A program made the translations under genes and the position numbers. From NCBI GenBank assembly GCA_916613615.1, contig OU744736.1, positions 3,418,330 through 3,482,329 on the forward strand: a stretch of 64,000 nt of DNA, given 5' to 3'. Positions within the stretch are counted from its first letter, which is position 1; every line of letters begins with the position of its first letter. This document shows, piece after piece, positions 48,970-60,142 of this stretch. This DNA is from Steromphala cineraria. Its lineage: Eukaryota; Mollusca; Gastropoda; Trochida; Trochidae. The notes under the pieces are model-generated. The model was not told the DNA's origin, made no database searches, and was given only the letters and a program-made list of their open reading frames with translations.

Positions 48970-50616
48970 AGATAGAGGGTTTATTTCATCGATAGAACAG
49001 AGTATCTCACCCTCATTCATATAATAAAAAGTCGTCTTCTTCTTCCATACTAATAAACCCATATGAACTTCATGAGAACAGAGGATACATTCGCAGAAAT
49101 TCTGTTGCTGATGTTGACACCACAGCGCAAGTATCCATGATAGTATCAGCATAGTTTTTGTAATATAATCCTTTTATGATCCTCATGTCACAATTAACAC
49201 CATAAAAATCAATGTATGGCATTTTAAAACATCGTTTTTCAAAACATCATAAAATATTATTTCTGAATAGCAACTCGAATTCAGGCAGTAATAATCCTCT
49301 TGACTGTATAAATATCATGTTCCTAATATCTTCGAAGTAGCTCATGTGTTTCTTTTACGGAAGCTTCAGACACTGGTCATTATTCAGACATCTTGAATTG
49401 CAAGTTAGGAATTATATCGGAATGTATGACATTTTGTGATTGCATTGTGATGAAACGAGGATTCAATAAGAACCACGAGAAAGAAGAGAAATTTAAGTTT
49501 TGAACTTTTTGTTCAAACATACAATTTCGATTGATTCTTCTACGTTATGGCATCAAATGTTGTTTATATTATATGTAAATGTATAATATATATCTGTGAA
49601 CAGACGAGTATAATAAAAAAAAAATATATAAATAACATGACAGGGATTAATGTTTTTTTACGTTTTCCATAATTAGAGGCCGCGTAACCATAGTAATGAA
49701 ACACGTACATTGTAGCCAACAAATACAAATAGAAAAGAGCATAGGTATTCATTCCATTTGTGGGAGAACATCTAATGCAAACTGACAAAGGTATAGGTAC
49801 ATAATGTAGAAATAACTCAATAAATATTGTGATTGGAAACCTAGATGGTAATTGTCTTAGTTATTTTAATGGGCGAAATGATCTTAACGCGGACACTATA
49901 GAGTGACGAAAGATTCATCGAATTTTATGTCCGCTTCAAAAATTCGACTTTTTTCATATGGTACGAGTTATTTTTCGGCGTTTAGTTTAAGTTCTCGTAC
50001 TTGTTTTGCATTTAAAACTTCCCTTAAATGTAAGAATAGAAAATAAATTATTTTATTATGTGTTTTTTTACATGGTTATAACCTGTTTAAACTCGTAATT
50101 TAAACTTTATAACTGACGAATTCATTTTCTTAGAACTGCCATGAAAGTAAAATGTATGTATGATAATAACTATTCTGAAATACGGAACTACTTATATAGA
50201 GGGCACTCTTTGTTGAATATACAAAAATAAGTTTTATTAACTAGTCTTTCCTTGGCGTACAGATGCGTTTTGTGCCACAGATGTAAACGTTTACCTGAAT
50301 TTGTCACCGAGAATGGAGATTCAACTGCATGGCGACCAGTTATTATAGCGTCAAGCAGTAGGTAGCAAAGCATGTAACCACATTTTGTTGAATATTTTGC
50401 GTGATGAACTATTAATAAGTTAATATGATGGATTCAAAACATATTTGTCTTCAAACTTACATCAGAATTGATATATGTGCCATAAAACAGTTGGTGTCAC
50501 TCAACTTAATGAGAACTTTTACCTTCGATTAGATTGAAATATTTGCAAATGTACACCCGAATCGACTCTATACTGTAAGTTAAACGGTTTTTACTTATAT
50601 TTTTTACAAAGACATA
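48970..50616. other. AT-rich region without recognisable genes
   Basis: Short frames only (up to about 75 codons), none recognisable. It ends at the target site of the BEL/Pao element. Confidence 0.5.
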
Positions 50617-50621
50617 CGTGT
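50617..50621. repeat. 5-bp target-site duplication (left)
   Basis: CGTGT immediately precedes the 3' LTR and recurs at 57422-57426 immediately after the 5' LTR. Confidence 0.85.
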
Positions 50622-50910
50622 TATGACGGCTCAATAAAGACGAGAGCAGTATTCTTCATCATTTATTCCGACTTAGACCCACTGAGGTACATTTGTAGGG
50701 TAGGAATTTATGCACGACAGTGCTTTCCACGAGTACACGCATGTTATCGCTGTAAGTACAAGAGCGATTCAAGGAAAGGTAACTCTAACATGGCAAGTTA
50801 TAAATACAGTGCAAATTACTGAAAAAGAAGCGGTAGTAAAATGTCCTTTTGCTTGCACATTGAAATAAGGGCTAATAGCAGTGTTAGTATTTTGACTGCA
50901 TAGCATCACA
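50622..50910 (-). repeat. 3' LTR
   Basis: 289 bp, identical by eye to 57133-57421. In sense orientation it starts TGTGATGC and ends CCGTCATA. It holds a TATA-like box (sense TTTATAA, near 50798-50804) and a polyadenylation signal (sense AATAAA at 50662-50667). Confidence 0.95.
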
Positions 50911-50920
50911 CTCCCCTTCT
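50911..50920 (-). other. Polypurine tract
   Basis: The sense strand reads AGAAGGGGAG directly before the TGTGATG start of the 3' LTR. This is the expected position of the plus-strand primer. Confidence 0.8.
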
Positions 50921-51120
50921 GATTTCAGCAGAAATCACAAGTATTAATAAAGTTGAATAGGGAAGTCAGAAATACAAAACAAAAATGTGAATAAAAAAAA
51001 TGTCAAGACTCTTGTCTTCATCAAATTAAAGCATATAAACTGAAATAATTATCATAGCCTTATAATCAAGATGAAAGGCCTGTTTTTCTGGTCAGTCTTT
51101 TCATAAACTTATCAGGCAAA

Positions 51121-54100
51121 TTACATGAGAAGGACGAGATTTGCAATAGGTCGGGTGTACACAACACACTTATTGTCCTTGTACACACGGACCGAGGCCT
51201 TCCTCACTAGATTGTCTTGGCTTTTGTACACAGTCTCTATAACTCCAACCGGCCAGTCATTGCGAGCACAGTTCTTGTCCTTTAAAAGAACAAGATTGCC
51301 CTCTTTCAAGTTAGGGCGTGAATGTCTCCATTTTGGTCTCACCTGAAGATTGTGCAAGTATTCACATCGCCAGCGTTTCCAGAATTGTGCCGCTAGAGCC
51401 TGCACATGTTGCCACTGGGACTTATACATATCTCTCAAGTCTACTGCTTCGCTGGCACTAAAACTGGGTACCTGGTAGGTTTTCTGAGTAAGCAGAGTAG
51501 AGGGGGATAAGACAAGAGGTTGCTCTGCATCGCTTGACACAGCTGTGATAGGGCGAGCGTTCATAATAGCAGTTACTTCACACATGAAGGTAGACAACAC
51601 CTCATGAGTAAGAGGTTTTGGGTTGCTGAGAAACATGGAATCGATTATCCTTCGTGCCACACCAATCAGTCGCTCCCAGACGCCACCCATGTGGGAGGAG
51701 TAGGGCGGGTTAAAGAGCCATGTCACTCCACTCTCACAGAGGAAGTTCTGTACTTGCCTGTCTTCCACGTTGATAGAGTTGATACACAGTAAGTCAGTAG
51801 CACCCACAAAGTTAGTTCCGCGATCAGACCTAAACTGTTTGACTTCTCCTCGTAGAGCGATGAATCGTCTGAGACAGTTAATGAATGAACTGCTACTCAT
51901 GTCCTCCACTAAGTCTATGTGAACAGCACGTGTTACAAGGCATGTGAACAGTATTGCCCAACGTTTACTGCTTGCTGATCCTCCACGAGTGCGGCGAGTT
52001 GTAATTTCCCACGGACCAAACATATCAAGACCGACATATGTGAATGGTGGACATGGAGTAAGGCGATCGGATGGCAAATCAGACATTTTCTGGAATTCTG
52101 GTTGGCGCCTTAGTTTCCTGCACTTTACACACTGGTCAATAATGGAAGACACAAGTCTCTTGGCTCCGATGATCCAAAATCCACCTGATCTCACAGCACC
52201 TTCTGTGATAAGTCTGCCCTGGTGTTCAGTTTTCTGATGGAAATGGTGAACCAGTAAAGTTGAAATGTGTGATTTCCGTGGAATGATGATGGGATGTATT
52301 TCCTGAACAGTCAAGTCGCTTTGTTTTAAGCGTCCGCCTACTCTGAGGATGCCGTCCTGATCCAGTGTGGGTGACAGAGCTTGGATTGGACTATTGTGAG
52401 GGAGGGGTTTTCCATTCACAAGACAGTCAATTTCCTCAGGAAAGTACTCTCCTTGTACTGTTTGAAGTATGAAGTTTTGAGCTTCAGTATAGCTGGATGC
52501 CTGCTTGTATTTATCACACAGGTGCCACCCTCTACATGTCGAGTTTAGCTTGAACCTTAGAGATTGTGTGATATGTTGCAAGAGAGAGATTGCTTTCACA
52601 AGTTTCTTCCAAGACGAGAACTTCTTAAAGCGTTCACTAATGGGAGGCAAAGATTGTACATCATGAACCGTAGTCTTCACTGAGGTCACACTTGACCGCA
52701 CTTCTTTATCATTGTCAGGGTCAACTAGTGCATAGTCGTCACATGTTAAAGTTTCATTAGCATTTGTATAGAGGAAATCTGGCCCTTTCCACCATATGCT
52801 GTCCTCAATAAATTGTGCACCGATAGATCTGGTGGCAATATCTGCTGGGTTACAATCTGTTTCAACATAGTTCCATTGTTCAGGGCGTGAAGACCTTCGG
52901 ATCCTGCTGGTGCGATTGGCCACGTAAACATGAAAACGCCTCTTTTCATTACAGATGTATCCTAATACTACTTTGCTATCAGTGTAGAATTTCACACAGT
53001 CTCTCTGCAGGGATAACTGTTGTATCAATGTGTCGGCTATCTCTACTGACAAAACTGCTGCACATAGTTCAAGTCTAGGGATAGTTTGACAATGAGTTGG
53101 GGATACTTTGGCTTTGCCAAATATGAAATTCACAACACTTTCTCCTTTGACATCATATAGCTTCACATAGGCCACAGCTCCAATAGCAAATCTTGAGGCA
53201 TCTGAGAAGATATGCAGTTCTGTAGTAGTTGAGTTAACTAGGCCGATGTGTCTTGGAATATACACTTGCTCCAATGTCTTTAATGAATCACACCAAGTGC
53301 GCCATTCACTGTGATACACCTCAGGAAGCGTCTCGTCCCATTCTGTCGTTGAAGACATCACATTTCTCAGAAAGATTTTTCCTCGAATTACAACTGGAGC
53401 CATGAAACCAATTGGATCATAGAGGCTGTTAATTGTGGATAAAACTCCTCTTCTGGTGAAAGGCTTGTTTTCAAGTGTTACTGGGAATGTGAAAGCATCA
53501 CGCGTCAAGTCCCAACACATACCTAGACTTCTTTGGAGTGGTGGGTTTTCAGTTTGTAGGTCAAGATTTTTAATGTCTTTTGCTAAATCATCTTGTGGAA
53601 ATGCAGACAACACTTTGACACTGTTTGAAGCAACCTTATGGAGTCTTAGGTTGCCACCTTCTCTCAGAGCTTTCTGAGTTCTCAGCACTAGGTCTATGAC
53701 AGTCTCCTCTGTCTCTCTTGACACAAGGGCGTCATCAACATAAAAGTCGTTAGTGACAAAGTTGTTGACGTCTTCGTCAGCATTTTCCACCGATTTTCGC
53801 AATCCATATGTTGCTACAGCAGGCGATGGAGAGTTACCGAATACATGGGCAGTCATTCGGTATTCGATTAATTCATTTTCTGGATTACTGTTCCTATACC
53901 AGATGAATCTCAAATAATCTCTGTGTTCTTCCTTTACTTTGAAGCCATAAAACATTTGTTCTATATCAGCTGTCAGAGCAATAGGTGCAGTTCGAAACCT
54001 CAACAAAATCCCCAGAAGGTTGTTTGTTAGATCAGGTCCAGTGAGTAGAACGCTGTTAAGGGACACACCTTTGAACTGAGCAGAAGAGTCGAACACACCC

Positions 54101-56895
54101 CGGATTTGTCCGGGTTTTCTCGGATGGTAGACCCCAAATAAAGGAAGATACCAACATTCCTGATGACTTTCAAGTGGCGGAGCAATTTCTGCATGTCCAT
54201 TATCAATCACTTTCTTCATAAAGGTAATCATGTGTTCACGCTTGACAGGATCTTTGCGTAGACTAGCATCTAGTAGTTTGGCACGGTGAACTGCTTGAGG
54301 TCTGTTACACGGAAGTCGTGGTCTATCGGCTCGAAATGGCAATGGCGCTGTCCAATTTCCATCTGAATTCTTCTGAAACTCAGTGTTCATAATTTCCAAG
54401 AACTCATTGTCTTCCACAGACAGGGCAGTTTGCTCATCTTCGGCTGTTCTCTGAAAAACATTTTGTCCAATTTCACAAAAACTGTCCTTCAGTTCTAGTC
54501 TGTTAGGGCATGGTTTCATAATAGTAGGACGGCCGTCTTCCAGCAAGTGTACCTTGTTAACAGTCACATAGTCTGTTTTATGCACTTTGCCCAAACATAC
54601 CTCTCCTACAATCACCCAACCAAGATTTAACCTTTGAGCAAATGGTGAAGTGGGTAAACCTATTCTCTGTTCAAGTACATGATGGGCAGCAGGAAGGTCT
54701 CTTCCAATAAGAAGTGAAATCTTCACATCCGGCTTGATCGGAGGTATCAATGGGGCAAGGTCAGAGAGATGTGGGTGATGTAACGCTGCTTCTGGTGTTG
54801 GAATATCTTCTCGCATATCAGGGATTTGATTGCATTCAATAATTCCTGGCAACTCTAATGAAGAAGATCCATCAGACGATTGAACTACATATCCTGTGGT
54901 CCGCCGCCCACTAAGGGTGACATAACCTGCACATGATGCTAGTGTGTACTCAACTGGGCTTTCATTTTCATTGAAATTGTCAAAAAACTCAGAAGTCGCA
55001 AGGGAACGATTGCTCTGATCGTCCAATACAGCGTAAGTCCAGATAAATTGATCAGGATTGTCTTTAGGAAACACTTTTACAAGCACTGTCTTTGCACAAG
55101 ATTTTCCACCAATCAGATTGTCACATATCTGGGTACAGTTGCTTGCTGCTCGGTGAGGGTTTGACTCCCCTCCTTTCATGTTGAAGGAAGATTCCTGTCG
55201 CTTTCGCTCCCCTCCGTCACTTCTATAGGATGGCTTGGTTTCAGATTTTTCAATGTGAAGTGCTGTTGCATGTTTGTCACTTTTACAAAAGAAACACTGA
55301 ATGTCTTGCTTACAATCACGAACTCTGTGATCAGTTGTGTTACAACAACGGAAACATATGCCGTTCTTCTCAAGAAAGTCCCTTCGCTCTCTGATTGGCA
55401 ATCTCCGGAAAGCCCGACAATAATTCAGAGTATGACCTTCAGCCTTGTCATGGAAAGGACACAGCCAAATTTCACTAATGTCTGTTTTCTTTGTGAAAAT
55501 TTTGTGCTCATGTTTAGCTTGAGTTGGTTTCTTGGTATTGTCAATTGATGCATAGAAGAAACTAGGGTCATTTCTGATCTTTGCTTGTCTTCTCAGAAAA
55601 CTAGCAAACACAGAGAAGGGAGGATAGGGCACATCATAGTGTTCTTTGTAATTTGCTGCTTCATTTGTCCATTTCTCCTGCAAGTTGTGTGTCAGCTTAC
55701 TCACAATAGGCGTAACGCCCGCTGATGCATCATAATAGGCTAACAGGGAGGCATATGTCTTGTTCTCTTTCAGAGATTCAATTTCTGAGACAATGTCGGA
55801 CAAGTCGTACAGCTTCATGTTGTCTCGTGGAGTAAGTTTAGGAAACGACACCAGCTTGGCTTTAATTGATGATTCGATCAGTTCCGGACTAGCATACCGG
55901 TCATGTAACCTTTGCCAAATTCGCTGTAGTCCTCTTTCGGGATCATGAGCATTGGCGGCTCGGACACTCATCGCTTGTTTACTTGACTCTGGACCCAACC
56001 ATTTTATGAGGAGATCCATCTCTTCTAGTGGGGAAACCCCAAGTTCATCCATGATACGTGTAAAGCTAGACTTCCACACCGTGTAAAATTCAGGTTTGTC
56101 TGTAAACTTGGATAATCTTGAGACAAGTAGGTCACGTTTCATGAGAAATTTTGATAGTTCTGAACACAAACCCCACTGTGACTGAGGTATGTATTGAGGA
56201 GGTGGTATCTGTGGATTATCAGTCTGATCAAAGTTCATGTGTTCATTGGGGTTGCATAAGTTAGTCTGTGGTGTGTATTCATTGGCATCAGGGTTAAGAT
56301 AGCTAGCTTGCTTGGAGAAGTTTGAGTTTCCTAGGGATTGGGACATATTATTCCTTGCTTGCTGATCACTGACAAAATCAGCTGTACGTTGTCTGCTTGC
56401 ATGTAGGTGTGAACTAGATAATCTTTCATCATCCTGCTCATTATACCTGTCAATGTCCTCAGCCTGTAATATTTTCTGCATTCCTACCAACTCCGCTTCA
56501 GCAAGTTGCACTTCTCGTTCAGCTTCAGCCAGCCTTGCCTTGGCAGCTTCCGCCTTAGATTTCTGTCTCTGAAGCACAGAACTAGTGTTAGATTTTTCAC
56601 TACATGTTTGTGATAAATACACACTTTTCTCTGATATCATGTCACTTTGTTCTTGTGTAACATTCAAGAATGAATTGCTTTGGTTTTGTTTTAATCTGAT
56701 ACATTTAATTTGTTCTGTAATGTCAAATAACACATTTTGCACACTCTCAGATCTTCTATTTATGACAGGTGTAAGAGTATTTAACTTGTTATGGGCTTCA
56801 GCTGTCCCTGTTCTGTTTAAGAACTTGAATAATGTTGTTGAAACTGACAAATATCTGTCATGCCAATGGTCTATGGCATTAAAGACTTCACTCAA
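51121..56895 (-). CDS. BEL/Pao gag-pol polyprotein
   Basis: 1924 codons without a stop. Gag-like part: coiled, charged segment ~105-145, then the conserved capsid-like region ~240-450. Zinc knuckles: C514-x2-C517-x5-H523-x4-C528 and C534-x2-C537-x4-H542-x4-H547. Aspartic protease: VLDDQSN at 623-629, where many relatives have D-S/T-G. Reverse transcriptase: ~900-1080, with D977 and YVDD at 1052-1055, followed by the A17-type segment (LYDPIGFMAP ~1158). RNase H: D1232, E1276, D1306, D1352. Integrase: HHCC zinc region (H1553, H1558, C1589, C1592), catalytic D1624, D1691, E1741 and a C-terminal domain to 1924. The frame opens at 56910 after a TGA; residue 1 as given is a TTG, and the first ATG is residue 86. 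The true start is therefore probably in the upstream frame (56907-57047). Confidence 0.95.
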   Translation of the reverse strand: MSEVFNAIDHWHDRYLSVSTTLFKFLNRTGTAEAHNKLNTLTPVINRRSESVQNVLFDITEQIKCIRLKQNQSNSFLNVTQEQSDMISEKSVYLSQTCSEKSNTSSVLQRQKSKAEAAKARLAEAEREVQLAEAELVGMQKILQAEDIDRYNEQDDERLSSSHLHASRQRTADFVSDQQARNNMSQSLGNSNFSKQASYLNPDANEYTPQTNLCNPNEHMNFDQTDNPQIPPPQYIPQSQWGLCSELSKFLMKRDLLVSRLSKFTDKPEFYTVWKSSFTRIMDELGVSPLEEMDLLIKWLGPESSKQAMSVRAANAHDPERGLQRIWQRLHDRYASPELIESSIKAKLVSFPKLTPRDNMKLYDLSDIVSEIESLKENKTYASLLAYYDASAGVTPIVSKLTHNLQEKWTNEAANYKEHYDVPYPPFSVFASFLRRQAKIRNDPSFFYASIDNTKKPTQAKHEHKIFTKKTDISEIWLCPFHDKAEGHTLNYCRAFRRLPIRERRDFLEKNGICFRCCNTTDHRVRDCKQDIQCFFCKSDKHATALHIEKSETKPSYRSDGGERKRQESSFNMKGGESNPHRAASNCTQICDNLIGGKSCAKTVLVKVFPKDNPDQFIWTYAVLDDQSNRSLATSEFFDNFNENESPVEYTLASCAGYVTLSGRRTTGYVVQSSDGSSSLELPGIIECNQIPDMREDIPTPEAALHHPHLSDLAPLIPPIKPDVKISLLIGRDLPAAHHVLEQRIGLPTSPFAQRLNLGWVIVGEVCLGKVHKTDYVTVNKVHLLEDGRPTIMKPCPNRLELKDSFCEIGQNVFQRTAEDEQTALSVEDNEFLEIMNTEFQKNSDGNWTAPLPFRADRPRLPCNRPQAVHRAKLLDASLRKDPVKREHMITFMKKVIDNGHAEIAPPLESHQECWYLPLFGVYHPRKPGQIRGVFDSSAQFKGVSLNSVLLTGPDLTNNLLGILLRFRTAPIALTADIEQMFYGFKVKEEHRDYLRFIWYRNSNPENELIEYRMTAHVFGNSPSPAVATYGLRKSVENADEDVNNFVTNDFYVDDALVSRETEETVIDLVLRTQKALREGGNLRLHKVASNSVKVLSAFPQDDLAKDIKNLDLQTENPPLQRSLGMCWDLTRDAFTFPVTLENKPFTRRGVLSTINSLYDPIGFMAPVVIRGKIFLRNVMSSTTEWDETLPEVYHSEWRTWCDSLKTLEQVYIPRHIGLVNSTTTELHIFSDASRFAIGAVAYVKLYDVKGESVVNFIFGKAKVSPTHCQTIPRLELCAAVLSVEIADTLIQQLSLQRDCVKFYTDSKVVLGYICNEKRRFHVYVANRTSRIRRSSRPEQWNYVETDCNPADIATRSIGAQFIEDSIWWKGPDFLYTNANETLTCDDYALVDPDNDKEVRSSVTSVKTTVHDVQSLPPISERFKKFSSWKKLVKAISLLQHITQSLRFKLNSTCRGWHLCDKYKQASSYTEAQNFILQTVQGEYFPEEIDCLVNGKPLPHNSPIQALSPTLDQDGILRVGGRLKQSDLTVQEIHPIIIPRKSHISTLLVHHFHQKTEHQGRLITEGAVRSGGFWIIGAKRLVSSIIDQCVKCRKLRRQPEFQKMSDLPSDRLTPCPPFTYVGLDMFGPWEITTRRTRGGSASSKRWAILFTCLVTRAVHIDLVEDMSSSSFINCLRRFIALRGEVKQFRSDRGTNFVGATDLLCINSINVEDRQVQNFLCESGVTWLFNPPYSSHMGGVWERLIGVARRIIDSMFLSNPKPLTHEVLSTFMCEVTAIMNARPITAVSSDAEQPLVLSPSTLLTQKTYQVPSFSASEAVDLRDMYKSQWQHVQALAAQFWKRWRCEYLHNLQVRPKWRHSRPNLKEGNLVLLKDKNCARNDWPVGVIETVYKSQDNLVRKASVRVYKDNKCVVYTRPIANLVLLM

Positions 56896-56906
56896 AGTTT
56901 GTATTT

Positions 56907-57047
56907 TTATTCATTTTGAGAACGTAAAATAAGATCCTTAAGTTCTTTATCAACTTTAGAAACTTCTTTTAAATGTTTTTCCAAATTCTTTTCATACAAG
57001 TTTTGACCTTTCTCGGTCAAACGCCTCGTACCTGCTCGTTGTGACAT
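56907..57047 (-). CDS. Probable gag N-terminus, out of frame with gag-pol
   Basis: An ATG at 57045-57047 opens 46 codons beginning MSQRAGTRRLTEKG, in the style of BEL gag starts, and ends at TAA (56907-56909). It lies one base out of register with the 1924-codon frame, which becomes open at 56910, so the two frames overlap by only 4 nt. A single small indel in the A-rich stretch around 56900-56913, or a sequencing error there, would explain the arrangement. Recoding is less likely because the shared window is so short. Confidence 0.6.
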   Translation of the reverse strand: MSQRAGTRRLTEKGQNLYEKNLEKHLKEVSKVDKELKDLILRSQNE

Positions 57048-57132
57048 TTCTTCTTAGAAGACCATCAGAATTCGCGCACGTTGTTTACTCGTGGTTCGAA
57101 CTGCGCCGGACATTGGCTTCAAAAATTCCTAC

Positions 57133-57421
57133 TATGACGGCTCAATAAAGACGAGAGCAGTATTCTTCATCATTTATTCCGACTTAGACCCACTGAGGTA
57201 CATTTGTAGGGTAGGAATTTATGCACGACAGTGCTTTCCACGAGTACACGCATGTTATCGCTGTAAGTACAAGAGCGATTCAAGGAAAGGTAACTCTAAC
57301 ATGGCAAGTTATAAATACAGTGCAAATTACTGAAAAAGAAGCGGTAGTAAAATGTCCTTTTGCTTGCACATTGAAATAAGGGCTAATAGCAGTGTTAGTA
57401 TTTTGACTGCATAGCATCACA
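57133..57421 (-). repeat. 5' LTR
   Basis: Identical by eye to the 3' LTR. The TATA-like box lies near 57309-57315 and the AATAAA signal at 57173-57178. In sense orientation this LTR carries the promoter for the element. Confidence 0.95.
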
Positions 57422-57426
57422 CGTGT
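57422..57426. repeat. 5-bp target-site duplication (right)
   Basis: CGTGT, matching 50617-50621. Confidence 0.85.
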
Positions 57427-60142
57427 AGTGGTACAAATGTCTAAGACTCTTAAAGCGGAGGTAAAATCTCCGTTATTTCTGATATTCTTCTTTTGGTGAT
57501 AATAAAATTATATTTTTTGCTTACTTAAATTGAAAATTGATATTTGTACCATACACCGCGTCGCGTTATACCTGCTCAACAATTATTTTGTTCACATGCT
57601 GATCTTTATATTAGATGTGAAATGCAATTAGTCAGATAAGCCTTAGTTGATGTCACTTTAAACATGCATTTTACATTATTAGAAACTATTTAAACCATCT
57701 ACAATTATCAATAGTCATGACCATGTAAAGCATTATGTTTAAGTCCTCCATAATCTAATGTATATTTCCTAATAATATGTCAAATATTTCCAAAATGCTC
57801 AACATCAAACATCGCACAGGTTGTATGCTTCTACAATATTTTGCACTGGCGAATGGTTAGTTAAATGTGTCCTACTCCATGATTATTGTCGTCCTCTTTG
57901 AGGTTTTGGTGATAATAAGAAGTATCATTCTAAATTAATAATTTCGATATGAAACGACAACGTACTCATTTCGCATCAAAGAGAATTACATTGGCCATAA
58001 TCACAAGGTCCTAAATTCGATACATATTCGACCAGTGATTAGTTAAATACTGACCTTCGGGTCGGTCACTATTCAACAACATGTTCGCTCTTGTTTCTGA
58101 TTGAGAATATTTGCAGTGACAACTATACAGATAATTGATTCACAAGCAAACGATGTTAAAGAAACTCTTCGTGAGTTGTTCGAGGTCACATATTGAAACC
58201 AATATCAATAGTTTAAATTGATCGAGAGGTATCGAGTGTTGCCGAAAAGTAAAATTTCAAATCTCGTGTCAATCTGTCAAACGTCTAAGTAAAGCAATCA
58301 GAATGACGGCTACGAGTTGGTAATCTGTGATATTTATAACTTTACTAATATTGGCCTTATGAATCTGGTTTACTAGAATATGTATAAATGTTTTAATATT
58401 TTAACTAAAAATAAATATTTATCATATAATTGCCATTTTTTTAATGAGTATTTAAGCTTTTTTGAATCCTTTAATGAATTATGCCATTTACGTTCTAATC
58501 AAAGCAAAATCTGATGACATCATTGAGGGGCTCTTTAACAAATGTGGTTGGTGATTTGTGAACACAACATCAAATTTTCTGTAGCTAAATGAACATTCGT
58601 TCAAAACTATTTTGTCATTCCATAACTTTATCTTGCCACACGTCTTTCTATATATTTCACTTTCCTTCCAATAAGTTATCTGTCTACTCACTTTTAATTA
58701 ACAGGATTCGAGTGTTCAATGTTGCAAACAGCAATTAAAACTTTACCCGCTTTTCTATCATCTTGGTGTATACATGTATTCATCTTCAACAACGTATCAT
58801 TATTGTACGAATTACAAGTTCACTTTTTAAACTCTCCAGTTCAAGACTTGTAAGTTCAGATCGGACACACCGACAATTCCCCGATATTATCAAATCTGAT
58901 TATTAATTACAGATAATTGGAACATATTTGTATGATACTTGATGATTACAAGGACAAGGCAGTTCAAGTCTATACTTTAACATACCATCAAAGACTTGAC
59001 CGTCAGTAGCCATCGTTTATAAGTATAAGAACAAGTTCACCATCAACCTGTCACAGAATTTTGCAATATTAGCAAATTACCACCAAGTTAACTTCTGCTT
59101 TTTAACCAGAAGATAATGTTTCTATATTAAGCGTCAACCATAAAGGTAACGTCTGTCTGTTTACATGGAGAGATTACCTTGAAGGAATCTTTTATTGAAA
59201 AATGCGAGAGCATAGCTCATGAAATGCCACTTTACATCATTTGCAAGAGTCTACCAGATATGTGCTTGTGTGCTAACATCTATTTGTACATGTAGCAACA
59301 TGAAAACCACATACACATAAAAAAACCGAAAAAGAGGAATAAAACAAAATTCTAACAGGTCTTTTTTTTAGTATTGAAATACATTATTTAAAATGTTCAG
59401 TTGTGGTTGTGTTATTTGAAGTGATATAATATCATTATCGTATGTGAACTGTGCTTCTTCACTTGTTTCAAAATGTGATGTTTGAAGTTTTTACAGTCTG
59501 ACTAAAATCGACTGTTTACTTTGGAATAAAAGTTTCAAAATATTGAATATCGAATCTTTCAGAGAAATCTCGGCGAGTCAATTTTATTTTCCCAGCAGAT
59601 TTTAATGCGCATGGAAGTTGTCGTTTAGAACTGTCAATTTTACAACCCCGGCATAATTTCTAAACAAATGACAACCATGTCGTTGTCTATGGTAAGATAT
59701 CAGATGAATTGCAATTTGATTTAATATCTGCATCGGTCGAGTTTCAAGGAAAAAGACAAAAGTGCATGTTCTGGGCCCTATTACAATCTCTTTTAAGAAC
59801 TAAGAACTGTTTGATAACAAGATGTGCCATACAAGATGTTTGTTAAATGATACAACATAAGTATAAGTATAAGTATATATAAATATATAAGGTTTGATAT
59901 TAACTTGGGGGGTTAATGGTAATTTTAATTACTGAATTATTAGATAGCCTTCAGCCATTTGCTAACGGAAACTATATTTTACTCAATATCATACTAGTTT
60001 TTGGCAATATACTATAAGATATCTTTCAACACACTCTTAAAAGTTACGACCAACGTAAAGAACTTGCTATTGTTTGTATGCTTTATAAGGAGTCATATTC
60101 TTAAAAATCGTGAAATTTCATTAACATACTACTCGAAAGAAG
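57427..60142. other. AT-rich region without recognisable genes
   Basis: No open frame above 70 codons, no repeat and no RNA gene recognised. Confidence 0.5.

Larger units (their letters stand above)
50622..57421 (-). mobile_element. Full-length BEL/Pao LTR retrotransposon
   Basis: The 6.8-kb element has two 289-bp LTRs, a polypurine tract before the 3' LTR, a single long gag-pol frame and a 5-bp target duplication. Domain order (gag, aspartic protease, reverse transcriptase, RNase H, integrase) and the A17-type segment after the reverse transcriptase place it in BEL/Pao. The primer-binding site was not settled: the leader just inside the 5' LTR (57080-57132) contains a tRNA-like word (sense GTTCGAACC) but no clear TGG-start PBS adjoining the LTR. 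No env-like frame follows integrase. LTRs that look identical imply a very recent insertion. Confidence 0.95.

Noticed and set aside
51125..56932. Plus-strand frames inside the BEL/Pao element
   Set aside because: They are antisense shadows of the 1924-codon gag-pol frame.
57091..57333. 80-codon plus-strand frame overlapping the 5' LTR
   Set aside because: It lies antisense to the element and mostly within LTR sequence that is equally present at 50622-50910, with no protein similarity recognised.
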